A DNA stretch of 12,213 bases from positions 1 through 12,213 of the forward strand of contig JASHUC010000428.1 in assembly GCA_030040235.1 (NCBI GenBank), given 5' to 3'. Of the stretch, positions 1 through 6,373 are shown one piece after another (positions within the stretch are counted from its first letter, which is position 1; the number at the start of each line of letters is the position of its first letter). Origin of the DNA: Gammaproteobacteria bacterium (lineage in GTDB: Bacteria > Pseudomonadota > Gammaproteobacteria > Steroidobacterales > Steroidobacteraceae). Made by a program: the position numbers and the translations under genes. The notes beneath the pieces were generated by a model. The model saw only the letters and a list, made by a program, of their open reading frames with translations. It had not been told where the DNA came from and ran no database searches.

Positions 1-1830
1 GCGGCCGCCATCGCGGCCGGGCTGATCACCCATTTGCCGGGTGGAATCGGAGCCTTCGAGGCCGTCATGGTGTTCGCGCTGCCGGAGGTTGCGCCCGATG
101 CCCTGCTCGGCTCGCTGCTCGCGTACCGTTTCGTCTACTTCCTCGTCCCGCTGCTGCTCGCGACCTTGCTCTTCGGCGCAGAGGAGCTCGGCGCACAGCG
201 GGCACGGCTCGTGCAGGCGCGCCAGCACGCCGCGGCGTTCGTCGCGCCCGCCGTGCCGACCATCGTCGGAGCGCTGACCTTTGTCGCGGGCGCGGTGCTG
301 CTCGCCTCCGGCGCGACTCCCGAGATCGACACGCGCCTCGCGCCGCTCGAGGGCCTGCTGCCGCTCGCGGTGGTCGAGCTTTCGCATCTCGCCGGCAGCA
401 TCATCGGACTCGCGCTGCTGATCCTCGCGCGCGCGCTGTTCGGGCGCATCCGCACCGCCTATCACATCACCTCGTGGCTGTTGCTCGCCGGCGCGGTGGC
501 ATCGCTCCTCAAGGGCTTCGACTACGAGGAGGCGATCATGCTGTGCGTCGTGCTCGTCGTGCTGGTGCTCGGACGCAGCGGCTTCTACCGGCGCGCCTCC
601 ATTCGCGAGCAGCGCTTCACACCGACGTGGGTCGTGAGCCTGATCGGTGTCGTCGCGGCGAGCGTGTGCGTGGGACTCATCGCCTACCGGCACATCGAGT
701 ATTCGAGCGATCTGTGGTGGACGTTCGCGTTCGATGCGAACGCACCGCGCATGCTGCGCGCCTCGCTCGTCGTGTCGATTCTGGCCGCCGCCTTCCTGCT
801 GCTCAATCTGCTCAGACCCTCGGCGCGGCGGCCCTCCCCGCGTGCCGCCCCCACGATCGATCAGATCCAGCGCGTCATCGCACGCTCGACCTCGACGCTC
901 GCGTGCGCCGCGCTCGCCGGCGACAAGCGGCTGCTGTTCAGCGATACGGGCGATTCTTTCATAATGTACCAGGTACAGGGGCGCAGCTGGATCGTGCTCG
1001 GCGACCCCATGGGCCCGCGGCACGAGGCCGAAGAGCTCGTTTGGCGCTTCCGGGAGCTCGCGGACCGGCACGGCGGGCGCGTCGTGTTCTTCCAGACCAG
1101 CGCCGATTACCTCTCGCTGTACGTGGACCTCGGCCTGGCGGCGCTCAGGCTCGGCGAGGAGGCGCGGGTGCCGCTCGCAGACTTCCAGGCCACGAGCGAC
1201 ACGGCCGTCGAGCTCGCGCGGGCGCTACCGCGAGCCGACCTCGAACGCATGAGCTTCGAGGTGTTGCCGCCGGAGGGGGTCCCCGCGGCGCTGCCGGCTT
1301 TGCGCGCCATCTCCGACGCGTGGCTCGAGCGGCACGGCACCGGCGAGAAGCGCTTCGCGGTCGGCTCCTTCTCCGAGCCCTACTTGCGGCACTTTCCCGT
1401 CGCGCTGGTGCGTTCGAACGGCGCGGCCGTGGCGTTCGCCAATCTGTGGCTCGGCGCCGCGCGCGAGGAGATCGCGGCGGACGTGCTGCGATTCGCTCCG
1501 CAGGCCCCGCCGGCCACGATGGATTACCTGTTTCTCGAGCTCATGCGCTGGGCGCGCGCCGAGGGCATCCGGTGGTTCAATCTCGGTGTCGCTCCGCCCG
1601 CCGGGCTCGCGCATGATCCGCTCGCTCCGGCCTGGCGCCGCATCGGGCCTTTGGTATTCCGCCACGGCGAGCATTTCGCGGACTTCGAGAGCCTGCGGCG
1701 CTACAAGGCGAAGTTCCATCCGGTGTGGAAGGCGACCTACCTGGTCGCCCGCGGCGGCATCGCCCTGCCTCTGGTGCTGGTGGACGTCTCGGCCCTCATC
1801 GCCGGGGGCCTACGGGAGCTCATCGCGTGA
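1..1830 (+). CDS. mprF: MprF-type phosphatidylglycerol lysyl/aminoacyltransferase-flippase, 5' partial
   Basis: Bifunctional inner-membrane protein. The family transfers an amino acid (usually lysine, sometimes alanine) from aminoacyl-tRNA to phosphatidylglycerol and flips the product to the outer leaflet, lowering surface negative charge and giving tolerance to cationic peptides. The frame is open from base 1, so the gene is cut by the window edge; TTG at 34 lies inside the conserved HLPGGIGAFE segment of the flippase domain and is not a start. About 609 residues are visible, against roughly 850 for full-length members. Several hydrophobic segments fill the first ~260 residues. The cytoplasmic GNAT-like DUF2156 catalytic domain follows, recognised by SFIMYQVQGRSWIVLGDPMG (near bases 955-1014) and the late RRYKAKFHPVWKATYL segment (near 1693-1740). 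The sequence does not show whether the substrate is lysine or alanine. The gene has no obvious functional link to the flagellar genes downstream. Confidence 0.9.
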   Translation, partial: AAAIAAGLITHLPGGIGAFEAVMVFALPEVAPDALLGSLLAYRFVYFLVPLLLATLLFGAEELGAQRARLVQARQHAAAFVAPAVPTIVGALTFVAGAVLLASGATPEIDTRLAPLEGLLPLAVVELSHLAGSIIGLALLILARALFGRIRTAYHITSWLLLAGAVASLLKGFDYEEAIMLCVVLVVLVLGRSGFYRRASIREQRFTPTWVVSLIGVVAASVCVGLIAYRHIEYSSDLWWTFAFDANAPRMLRASLVVSILAAAFLLLNLLRPSARRPSPRAAPTIDQIQRVIARSTSTLACAALAGDKRLLFSDTGDSFIMYQVQGRSWIVLGDPMGPRHEAEELVWRFRELADRHGGRVVFFQTSADYLSLYVDLGLAALRLGEEARVPLADFQATSDTAVELARALPRADLERMSFEVLPPEGVPAALPALRAISDAWLERHGTGEKRFAVGSFSEPYLRHFPVALVRSNGAAVAFANLWLGAAREEIAADVLRFAPQAPPATMDYLFLELMRWARAEGIRWFNLGVAPPAGLAHDPLAPAWRRIGPLVFRHGEHFADFESLRRYKAKFHPVWKATYLVARGGIALPLVLVDVSALIAGGLRELIA

Positions 1831-1845
1831 CATAACGCAAACGCG

Positions 1846-1877
1846 GCCGCCGCAGGCGCGTTCCGAGCCGCGGCGGC
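1846..1877 (+). terminator. GC-rich inverted repeat after mprF, possible transcription end
   Basis: GCCGCCGC at 1846-1853 and GCGGCGGC at 1870-1877 can form an 8-bp stem with a 16-nt loop, 15 bases after the mprF stop. No T-tract follows, so this is not a classical intrinsic terminator. In such GC-rich sequence the pairing may be chance. Confidence 0.22.
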
Positions 1878-1888
1878 GCTGCAGCGCG

Positions 1889-1917
1889 TGGAGAGGCCGC
1901 GGCGGGTGAGTTAGAAT
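1889..1917 (+). promoter_or_regulatory. Candidate sigma70 promoter for the DUF4145-like gene
   Basis: TAGAAT at 1912-1917 is a good -10 hexamer (5 of 6). TGGAGA at 1889-1894 is a weak -35 (4 of 6). The spacer is 17 nt. It sits about 47 bases ahead of the ATG at 1964, in a 133-base spacer that becomes AT-richer towards the start codon. It was found by eye. Confidence 0.38.
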
Positions 1918-1963
1918 GCGGCTTGCGCCCTTATTTCGAAGAGCAAGAAGGCGCCTTTAGAAC

Positions 1964-2725
1964 ATGTCCGTTTATATCGATTCCACGAGCCATCTGGTGA
2001 ACGAGCAGGAGCGCAGTCTCGCCCTCGCCTGCCCGCATTGCGAGGTGACGGCGCACGTCAGCCCCGCCGCGGTTCCGCGCTTCGATGAGTTGCAGATCTT
2101 CAAGCCGGCGACGATCGGCGTCGTTTACCGCTGCGATGCGTGTCACGCCCCGATCTTCCTGCGCTATGCGGTGCGTGTGTATCGCGCCAACCGCATCGAG
2201 CTCGCCCCACAGTTCGTCGAGGTGGAACGGGCGCGCGAGAAGTTCACCTTCACCCACCTGCCGGAGGAAGTGGAGCTGCTGTTCCGCGAGGCGCTCGTGT
2301 GCTTCTCCAATGGCGCCTACAACGCGTTCGCTTCGATGTGCCGCCGCACGGCGCAGGCGGCGTTCGCCGATCTCGGCGAGGCGGGAAAGCTGCGCCTGTT
2401 CGATGAGCTCAACGAAGTGCGCGAGATGGCCGATATCGACCTGCGGACCTTCACGATCATCAAAAACGTGGTCTTCGGCACTCAGGCGGACTCGCGTGCC
2501 GATCCGCCGCATCTCGAGGCGACGACCGCGGCGGTCGTTCTCGAGGTGATGAAGGATCTGTTGTACGAGGCGTACGTGCGCAAGGGTCGCCTCCAGCAGG
2601 CGCTCATGGTGCGGCGCTACTTCGCCGAGGAAACCTCCGACGAGCTCTCCCCGGTTCTGGCATCATCCCCGCTGAAGCCGGCCCCCGATCGGGATTCGGC
2701 CTCCTCGGCGCCCCCCATGGCCTAA
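1964..2725 (+). CDS. Zinc-ribbon protein with DUF4145-like domain, function unknown
   Basis: A 253-residue, probably cytoplasmic protein with no signal peptide or membrane segment. CPHC at residues 23-26 and CDAC at 57-60 form a four-cysteine zinc ribbon. Residues ~95-205 are helical and resemble DUF4145: an ELLFREAL-type first helix, a CRRTAQAAF helix (typical of the family's R.alE..c helix), then DELNEVREM and a final EVMKDLLYEAYV helix. The family usually has a G-N-x-x-A-H motif after the third helix; here the corresponding stretch reads VFGTQADSRADPPH. DUF4145 domains occur alone and also fused to restriction enzymes and other nucleic-acid proteins, but no activity can be assigned from this. 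The start at ATG 1964 has a purine-rich stretch (GAGCAAGAAG, 1941-1950) upstream. The C-terminal ~25 residues are Ser/Pro/Ala-rich and look disordered. It is separated from the next gene by 61 bases. Confidence 0.85.
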   Translation: MSVYIDSTSHLVNEQERSLALACPHCEVTAHVSPAAVPRFDELQIFKPATIGVVYRCDACHAPIFLRYAVRVYRANRIELAPQFVEVERAREKFTFTHLPEEVELLFREALVCFSNGAYNAFASMCRRTAQAAFADLGEAGKLRLFDELNEVREMADIDLRTFTIIKNVVFGTQADSRADPPHLEATTAAVVLEVMKDLLYEAYVRKGRLQQALMVRRYFAEETSDELSPVLASSPLKPAPDRDSASSAPPMA

Positions 2726-2786
2726 CGAGGCTCAAGTTCCGAGCGCCCGCGGCCGTTAACCCGGCGTGCAGTAGCGGAATGCTCGT

Positions 2787-3353
2787 ATGTTCGACGGCTC
2801 AGACACGGTGGTTCTCTACGAAGAGCTCGCATACCAGGACGTTCTACCCGTCCTGTGGCGGGCGCTGCCCGGCCCCGTGGACCAGGCGGTCGCCGCGAGC
2901 TTCACGGACCGCAACGTTCGCGTGCTGCAGGCGTGCGCGGCCATCGAAGATCACGGCGGGAGCGAGAAGCAGGACGAGGATTCCCCCGAGCTGCAGCGGC
3001 TCGATTTCAAGGTCAACCTGCTTCTCGATCTGGTCGGCCAGCTCGTGGTTACCCACCGCCCCCGCCCGCCCGCCGTGCCGATCCGTTTCAACGCCCTCGG
3101 GGCGGTATGGCGCGGTGCGCCACCGCTGCCCGAAGCCGGCACTCAGGGGGTGACGGAGATCTATCTGCGCGACTTCCTCGCCGAGCCGCTGCGACTCATC
3201 GGGCGCATCACCAACGTCACTCCGGACGGCCAGATCAAGGCGCGCTTCAGCCCGACCGGCGAGCTCATCGAGGATCTCATCGAGAAGCTCACCTTCCGTC
3301 GCCACCGTCGCCAGGTCGCCGAGAGCCGGCACCGCGCGCCCGAGACCCGCTGA
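2787..3353 (+). CDS. Atypical PilZ (tPilZ-like) domain protein, putative c-di-GMP effector
   Basis: A 188-residue cytoplasmic protein. The N-terminal ~95 residues are largely helical, including a heptad-like stretch ([20 protein letters not shown], about residues 69-88). A beta-rich PilZ-type half follows, with [11 protein letters not shown] (R100-G105 in its core) and [18 protein letters not shown]. This long-helix-plus-PilZ layout matches the tetrameric atypical PilZ proteins described from Xanthomonas, known near flagellar regulators. The canonical c-di-GMP motifs are poor: no clear RxxxR precedes the barrel, and the (D/N)xSxxG position reads RFNALG. Binding of c-di-GMP is therefore uncertain. 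The C-terminus is strongly basic (FRRHRR, then SRHRAPETR). It lies 241 bases upstream of fleQ on the same strand, which suggests a role in motility control by context. ATG 2787 was chosen as the first in-frame start; no strong ribosome binding site is visible. Confidence 0.75.
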   Translation: MFDGSDTVVLYEELAYQDVLPVLWRALPGPVDQAVAASFTDRNVRVLQACAAIEDHGGSEKQDEDSPELQRLDFKVNLLLDLVGQLVVTHRPRPPAVPIRFNALGAVWRGAPPLPEAGTQGVTEIYLRDFLAEPLRLIGRITNVTPDGQIKARFSPTGELIEDLIEKLTFRRHRRQVAESRHRAPETR

Positions 3354-3377
3354 GCGGGTGCTCGTAAGAGCCCCAGC

Positions 3378-3395
3378 CGGCCGGCGCGCCGGCCG
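3378..3395. repeat. 18-bp perfect palindrome between the tPilZ gene and fleQ
   Basis: CGGCCGGCGCGCCGGCCG is a perfect 18-base palindrome, 24 bases after the tPilZ stop. As RNA it could form a ~7-bp GC stem with a four-base loop and so act as a weak transcription end, but no T-tract follows. As DNA it could bind a dimeric protein. Chance is possible given the GC bias. Confidence 0.35.
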
Positions 3396-3407
3396 CGCCG
3401 AGCGCTT

Positions 3408-3423
3408 TGTGATTGCCATCACG
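3408..3423. promoter_or_regulatory. Near-consensus CRP/Vfr/Clp-family binding site upstream of fleQ
   Basis: TGTGATTGCCATCACG matches the CRP-family consensus TGTGA-N6-TCACA at 9 of 10 fixed positions, with the correct 6-base spacer. It lies about 170 bases ahead of the fleQ start. In Pseudomonas aeruginosa the CRP homologue Vfr binds the fleQ promoter and represses it; in Xanthomonas the CRP homologue Clp is a c-di-GMP-responsive regulator of motility genes. TTGCCA (3414-3419) inside the site is also a fair -35 hexamer, which would fit repression by occlusion, although no convincing -10 follows at the right distance. Confidence 0.55.
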
Positions 3424-3459
3424 CCGGGCCGTTGCGATGCGATCCGAGTTACGAGGCGC

Positions 3460-3496
3460 TTCACAATATTTCCGGCTCGTTTCAGTGAACAATATT
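3460..3496. promoter_or_regulatory. AT-rich repeat pair in the fleQ promoter region
   Basis: ACAATATT occurs at 3463-3470 and again at 3489-3496. TTCAC (3460-3464) and GTGAA (3485-3489) are inverted copies overlapping the two repeats. This is the most AT-rich patch of the window and stands out sharply from the GC-rich background, as expected of a promoter or operator and not of coding sequence. CACAAT or CAATAT could serve as -10 elements, but I cannot assign a partnering -35. Confidence 0.4.
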
Positions 3497-3585
3497 CGCA
3501 CAGCGTAACCGGCACCGAAGCCCTCTCGCGGAGTCACGTCTTTGAACGATTCGCAAGGAGCGCACGGCGGCCGTTTCGGGTGAGC

Positions 3586-3589
3586 GGAG
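3586..3589 (+). promoter_or_regulatory. Ribosome binding site setting the fleQ start
   Basis: GGAG at 3586-3589 lies 5 bases before ATG 3595. This supports starting fleQ here and not at the frame's upstream opening (3358), whose extra 79 codons cross the palindrome, the CRP-like site and the AT-rich repeats and show no protein-family similarity. Confidence 0.6.
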
Positions 3590-3594
3590 CGTTG

Positions 3595-4845
3595 ATGTCG
3601 GCAACTGAAATGGCCGTCGTCCCCACTCAAGAGCGGGGCGAGCCGCGAGCGGACCGGCCGGGCGCCGTCAAAGGTGACGAGCGCGCCCGCGTGCGCCTGC
3701 CGACGGGCACCTCCGCGGCGATCCGCGGGGTCATTGGCCTTATTCGCCAGGTGGCCGAACACGACTCCACCGTTCTGGTCCTCGGCGAATCGGGCACCGG
3801 CAAGGAAGTCATCGCGCGAGCCGTTCACGATCTGAGCCCGCGCCGTCCACGCCCCTTCGTCGCAGTCAATTGCGGAGCCATTCCGGCGGAGCTGCTCGAG
3901 TCGGAGCTGTTCGGACACGAGAAGGGCGCCTTCACCGGTGCAATCGCTGCACGAAAAGGCCGGTTCGAGATCGCCGAGGGCGGCACGCTCTTTCTCGACG
4001 AGATCGGCGATATGAGCCCCACCATGCAGGTGAAGCTGCTGCGGGTCCTGCAGGAGCGTGTCTTCGAGCGCGTGGGCAACCACGTGCCGATCCGCTGCAA
4101 CGTACGCATTATCGCCGCGACGCATCGCAATCTCGAGGAAGCGATCGCGCGCTCGAGCTTCCGCGAAGATCTATTTCATCGCCTCAACGTCTTTCCGATC
4201 GAGATGCCGCCCCTTCGCGCGCGCCTCGACGATCTGCCGCTGCTGGTGCGCGATTTCATCGCGCACAACGTGGCCGAGGGACGCGGGCATGTCGAGCTCT
4301 CACCGCCCGCGCTCGCCGCGCTCGCCCTGTATCGCTGGCCCGGTAACGTACGCGAGCTCGCGAATCTCATCGAGCGGCTGTCGATCGTCTGCGCGAACCG
4401 CATCGCCGGCATCGGCGACCTGCCGGCCAAGTACCGGCCCTCGGACTGGACGCCGGGCGCCGAATCCGATGAGGCCCAACTCGACAGCCTCGAGTCGCAG
4501 GGAGCTCGAGAGCTCGCCAGCGTGCTGCGCGAGGCGGTCGAGCCCGAGATGCCGGGCGGAGCCGAGTTCCTCGACGCCGCCCAAGCGCTCGAAGCGGCGA
4601 ACTCGGTCGCCTGCGATACGCGCGGCGCGCCGGCCGCGAACGACGCGCCGCTCGCCGTGCTGCCCGCAGCGGGCCTGGACCTGAAGTCCCATCTCGTGGC
4701 GATCGAGCGGCGGCTCATCGTGCAGGCCCTCGAGCGCGCGGGGGGTATCGTTGCGCATGCGGCGCGCCTGCTCAATCTCCGGCGCACGACACTCGTGGAG
4801 AAGATGCGCAAGCTCGGCATGGCCGACGCTGCGACGGAAGATTGA
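3595..4845 (+). CDS. fleQ: Flagellar master regulator FleQ/FlrA-type sigma54 activator lacking the N-terminal domain
   Basis: A sigma54-dependent enhancer-binding protein of 416 residues that opens RpoN-RNA polymerase complexes at flagellar class II promoters. The AAA+ domain is complete: Walker A GESGTGKE at 64-71, sigma54-contact loop GAFTGA at 111-116, Walker B LFLDE at 132-136, then [22 protein letters not shown] and [15 protein letters not shown]. The C-terminal Fis-type helix-turn-helix ends in [15 protein letters not shown], almost identical to FleQ of Pseudomonas. FleQ proteins are normally ~490 residues with an N-terminal receiver-like domain; here only ~60 low-complexity residues precede the AAA+ core. 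The LFRS motif that FleQ uses to hold c-di-GMP aligns with RVRL, and the RN pair after Walker A aligns with RA, so ligand control may be weakened. A poorly conserved linker (~280-360) separates core and helix-turn-helix. The next gene has its own sigma54 promoter. Confidence 0.88.
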   Translation: MSATEMAVVPTQERGEPRADRPGAVKGDERARVRLPTGTSAAIRGVIGLIRQVAEHDSTVLVLGESGTGKEVIARAVHDLSPRRPRPFVAVNCGAIPAELLESELFGHEKGAFTGAIAARKGRFEIAEGGTLFLDEIGDMSPTMQVKLLRVLQERVFERVGNHVPIRCNVRIIAATHRNLEEAIARSSFREDLFHRLNVFPIEMPPLRARLDDLPLLVRDFIAHNVAEGRGHVELSPPALAALALYRWPGNVRELANLIERLSIVCANRIAGIGDLPAKYRPSDWTPGAESDEAQLDSLESQGARELASVLREAVEPEMPGGAEFLDAAQALEAANSVACDTRGAPAANDAPLAVLPAAGLDLKSHLVAIERRLIVQALERAGGIVAHAARLLNLRRTTLVEKMRKLGMADAATED

Positions 4846-4850
4846 CGGCC

Positions 4851-4895
4851 GGCGGCAGCTCCCTGCCGCCCCGGTGTGAGCCCCTTCACGTTTTT
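4851..4895 (+). terminator. Hairpin(s) after fleQ, possible terminator
   Basis: GGCGGCAG (4851-4858) and CTGCCGCC (4863-4870) form a perfect 8-bp stem with a CTCC loop, 5 bases after the fleQ stop. A second, weak stem, GTGAG (4876-4880) with TTCAC (4885-4889) around a CCCC loop, is followed after one base by TTTTT (4891-4895). Together they could end or attenuate the fleQ transcript before the sigma54 promoter. The T-tract belongs only to the weak stem. Confidence 0.4.
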
Positions 4896-4911
4896 CGGCC
4901 GGTTTTCGGCT

Positions 4912-4927
4912 CGGCACAGCTCTTGCA
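4912..4927 (+). promoter_or_regulatory. Sigma54 (RpoN) -24/-12 promoter
   Basis: CGGCACAGCTCTTGCA matches the RpoN consensus TGGCACG-N4-TTGCA except at its first and seventh bases, with exactly 10 bases between the invariant GG (4913-4914) and GC (4925-4926). Transcription would begin near 4938, giving a ~31-base leader before ATG 4969. It lies in the only spacer between fleQ and the flagellar operon and is the expected target of FleQ. Confidence 0.82.
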
Positions 4928-4968
4928 CCTCGGCTTCGCGCACCTCGGGTGCGCGTACGGGGTTTTGA

Positions 4969-6024
4969 ATGAGCGCAGAGGCCGAGTCCATACCTGCCGC
5001 GGCGAGCGTTGCCGGCGCCACACAGCGCATGCGCGAGACCATCGATCCCGTCGCCTGCGCGGCGAGCTCCCAGCGCCTGCTCGATCTCGCGCGCCGCGTC
5101 GCGGCGACCGACTGCACCGTGCTCATCGTCGGTGAGTCGGGTACCGGCAAGGAAGTGATGGCGCGCTTCATCCACCGGCACTCCCCACGCGCGCGGGCGC
5201 CGTTCGTTGCGGTCAACTGCGCGGCGATCCCGGAGAACATGCTGGAGGCGGTGCTGTTCGGCTACGAGCGAGGCGCATTCACCGGCGCAGTGAGCGCCCA
5301 CCCCGGCAAGTTCGAGCAGGCGCAAAGCGGGACGCTGCTGCTCGATGAGATCAGCGAGATGCCGCTCGGATTGCAGGCGAAGCTGCTGCGCGTGCTGCAG
5401 GAGCGCGAAGTGGAGCGGCTCGGAGGCCGCAACGCGCTCGCACTCGATGTACGAGTGCTTGCAACGACGAACCGGCGCTTGCGCGAGGAGGTGGCCGCCG
5501 GCCGCTTCCGTGAGGACCTCTATTACCGGCTCAACGTGTTTCCGCTCGCCATCGCGCCGTTGCGCGCGCGGCGCGACGATATCCTGCCCGTTGCGATGCA
5601 GCTGCTCGGTACCCGCTGTCGGCCGGGCGAGCGCATCCCGGCGCTCTCGGCCGATGCGGCGCACCTGCTGCTCACCTATCTGTGGCCGGGTAACGTGCGC
5701 GAGCTCGACAATCTCCTGCAGCGCGCGCTCATCCTCGTGAACGGGCCCGTGATCGGGCCGCAGCACATCCAGTTCGAGCTGCCGGGCGAGGCCGCGGAGC
5801 GGCCCGCCGCGCGTGGCGCTTCCACGCCGAGCACACTCGCCCACTCGCTCGGCCAGACCGAGCGCGATCTGATCCGCGACGCCTTGCGGGCCGGCAGCCG
5901 GCGGGAAGCGGCCGAACGGCTCGGCATCAGCGCGCGAACCTTGCGCTACAAGCTCGCGCGGCTGCGCGCCGCGGGCTTCGACGTGAATCGCGAAACCGAT
6001 CCGAATCAAGGGAGTGAGTCATGA
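4969..6024 (+). CDS. FleR/FlrC-like sigma54 activator without receiver domain
   Basis: A 351-residue sigma54 enhancer-binding protein. The AAA+ domain starts almost at once: Walker A GESGTGKE at 55-62, GAFTGA at 102-107, Walker B LLLDE ending at E127, then [33 protein letters not shown] (split here across about residues 160-192) and [18 protein letters not shown]. These stretches are closest in wording to FleR/FlrC. The C-terminus carries a Fis-type helix-turn-helix ([21 protein letters not shown], about 312-333). FleR/FlrC are normally ~470-residue response regulators phosphorylated by FleS/FlrB. Here no receiver domain precedes the AAA+ core (only ~50 residues) and no kinase gene lies between it and fleQ. 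The start at ATG 4969 has a weak ACGGGG ribosome site and a sigma54 promoter upstream. Its stop overlaps the fliE start (ATGA, 6021-6024), so the regulator is translationally coupled to the flagellar operon. Whether it does the FleR job is inferred from position and similarity. Confidence 0.85.
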   Translation: MSAEAESIPAAASVAGATQRMRETIDPVACAASSQRLLDLARRVAATDCTVLIVGESGTGKEVMARFIHRHSPRARAPFVAVNCAAIPENMLEAVLFGYERGAFTGAVSAHPGKFEQAQSGTLLLDEISEMPLGLQAKLLRVLQEREVERLGGRNALALDVRVLATTNRRLREEVAAGRFREDLYYRLNVFPLAIAPLRARRDDILPVAMQLLGTRCRPGERIPALSADAAHLLLTYLWPGNVRELDNLLQRALILVNGPVIGPQHIQFELPGEAAERPAARGASTPSTLAHSLGQTERDLIRDALRAGSRREAAERLGISARTLRYKLARLRAAGFDVNRETDPNQGSES

Positions 6025-6344
6025 GCCAGTTGCAGATCGATCAGGTGCTCGCCCAGATCCGCGCGCTCTCCTCGCAGCTCAAGCCCGAGACGCCCGCGAA
6101 CACGCAGGCAGCGGGCGGGGTCTCGACGTTCGCCAATCTGCTGCGCACCAGCATCGATCAGGTGAATCAGACCGAGCAGCGCGCGAACGAGCTCGCGACC
6201 GCTTTCCAGCGCGGCACCCCGGGTGTCGATCTGCCCCAGGTGATGATCGAGATGCAGAAAGCGAGCGTCTCGTTCCGGGCGCTCGCCGAGGTGCGCAACC
6301 GCCTCGTGAGCGCTTACCAGGACATCATGAACATGCAGATGTGA
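6021..6344 (+). CDS. fliE: Flagellar hook-basal body complex protein FliE
   Basis: A 107-residue protein, the family's normal size, that forms the junction between the FliF MS ring and the proximal rod and is exported early. The C-terminal signature ([20 protein letters not shown], then [17 protein letters not shown]) is diagnostic; the N-terminal third is variable and Gln/Ala-rich. ATG 6021 overlaps the upstream activator's stop by four bases and is preceded by a strong AAGGGAG ribosome site (6008-6014, 6-base spacing), so translation can be both coupled and independent. I see no separate sigma54 promoter in front of it, so transcription probably comes from 4912-4927. Confidence 0.97.
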   Translation: MSQLQIDQVLAQIRALSSQLKPETPANTQAAGGVSTFANLLRTSIDQVNQTEQRANELATAFQRGTPGVDLPQVMIEMQKASVSFRALAEVRNRLVSAYQDIMNMQM

Positions 6345-6373
6345 GCAGGCATGGCCACTATTGAGAGCAAGCG

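Noticed and set aside
34..36. TTG as the mprF start
   Set aside because: The frame is open to base 1 and the codon falls inside the conserved HLPGGIG segment, so the gene is truncated by the window and does not start here.
474..1616. 380-codon plus-strand frame within mprF
   Set aside because: It overlaps the conserved DUF2156 coding frame and its product is an Arg/Ala-rich shadow.
2726..2786. Promoter between the DUF4145-like and tPilZ genes
   Set aside because: No convincing -10/-35 or GG-N10-GC pair is visible in the 61 bases; one GG-GC pair has only 9 bases between and was not accepted.
3358..3594. In-frame 79-codon N-terminal extension of fleQ
   Set aside because: It crosses the palindrome, the CRP-like site and AT-rich repeats, shows no family similarity, and a good GGAG site precedes ATG 3595. 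The openness is explained by few stop codons in GC-rich DNA.
4300..6009. 569-codon open frame on the minus strand across the fleQ end and the second activator
   Set aside because: It is antisense to two clearly conserved AAA+ genes and its product is Arg/Gly/His-rich with no motif. Long antisense frames are expected from the GC-rich third codon positions.
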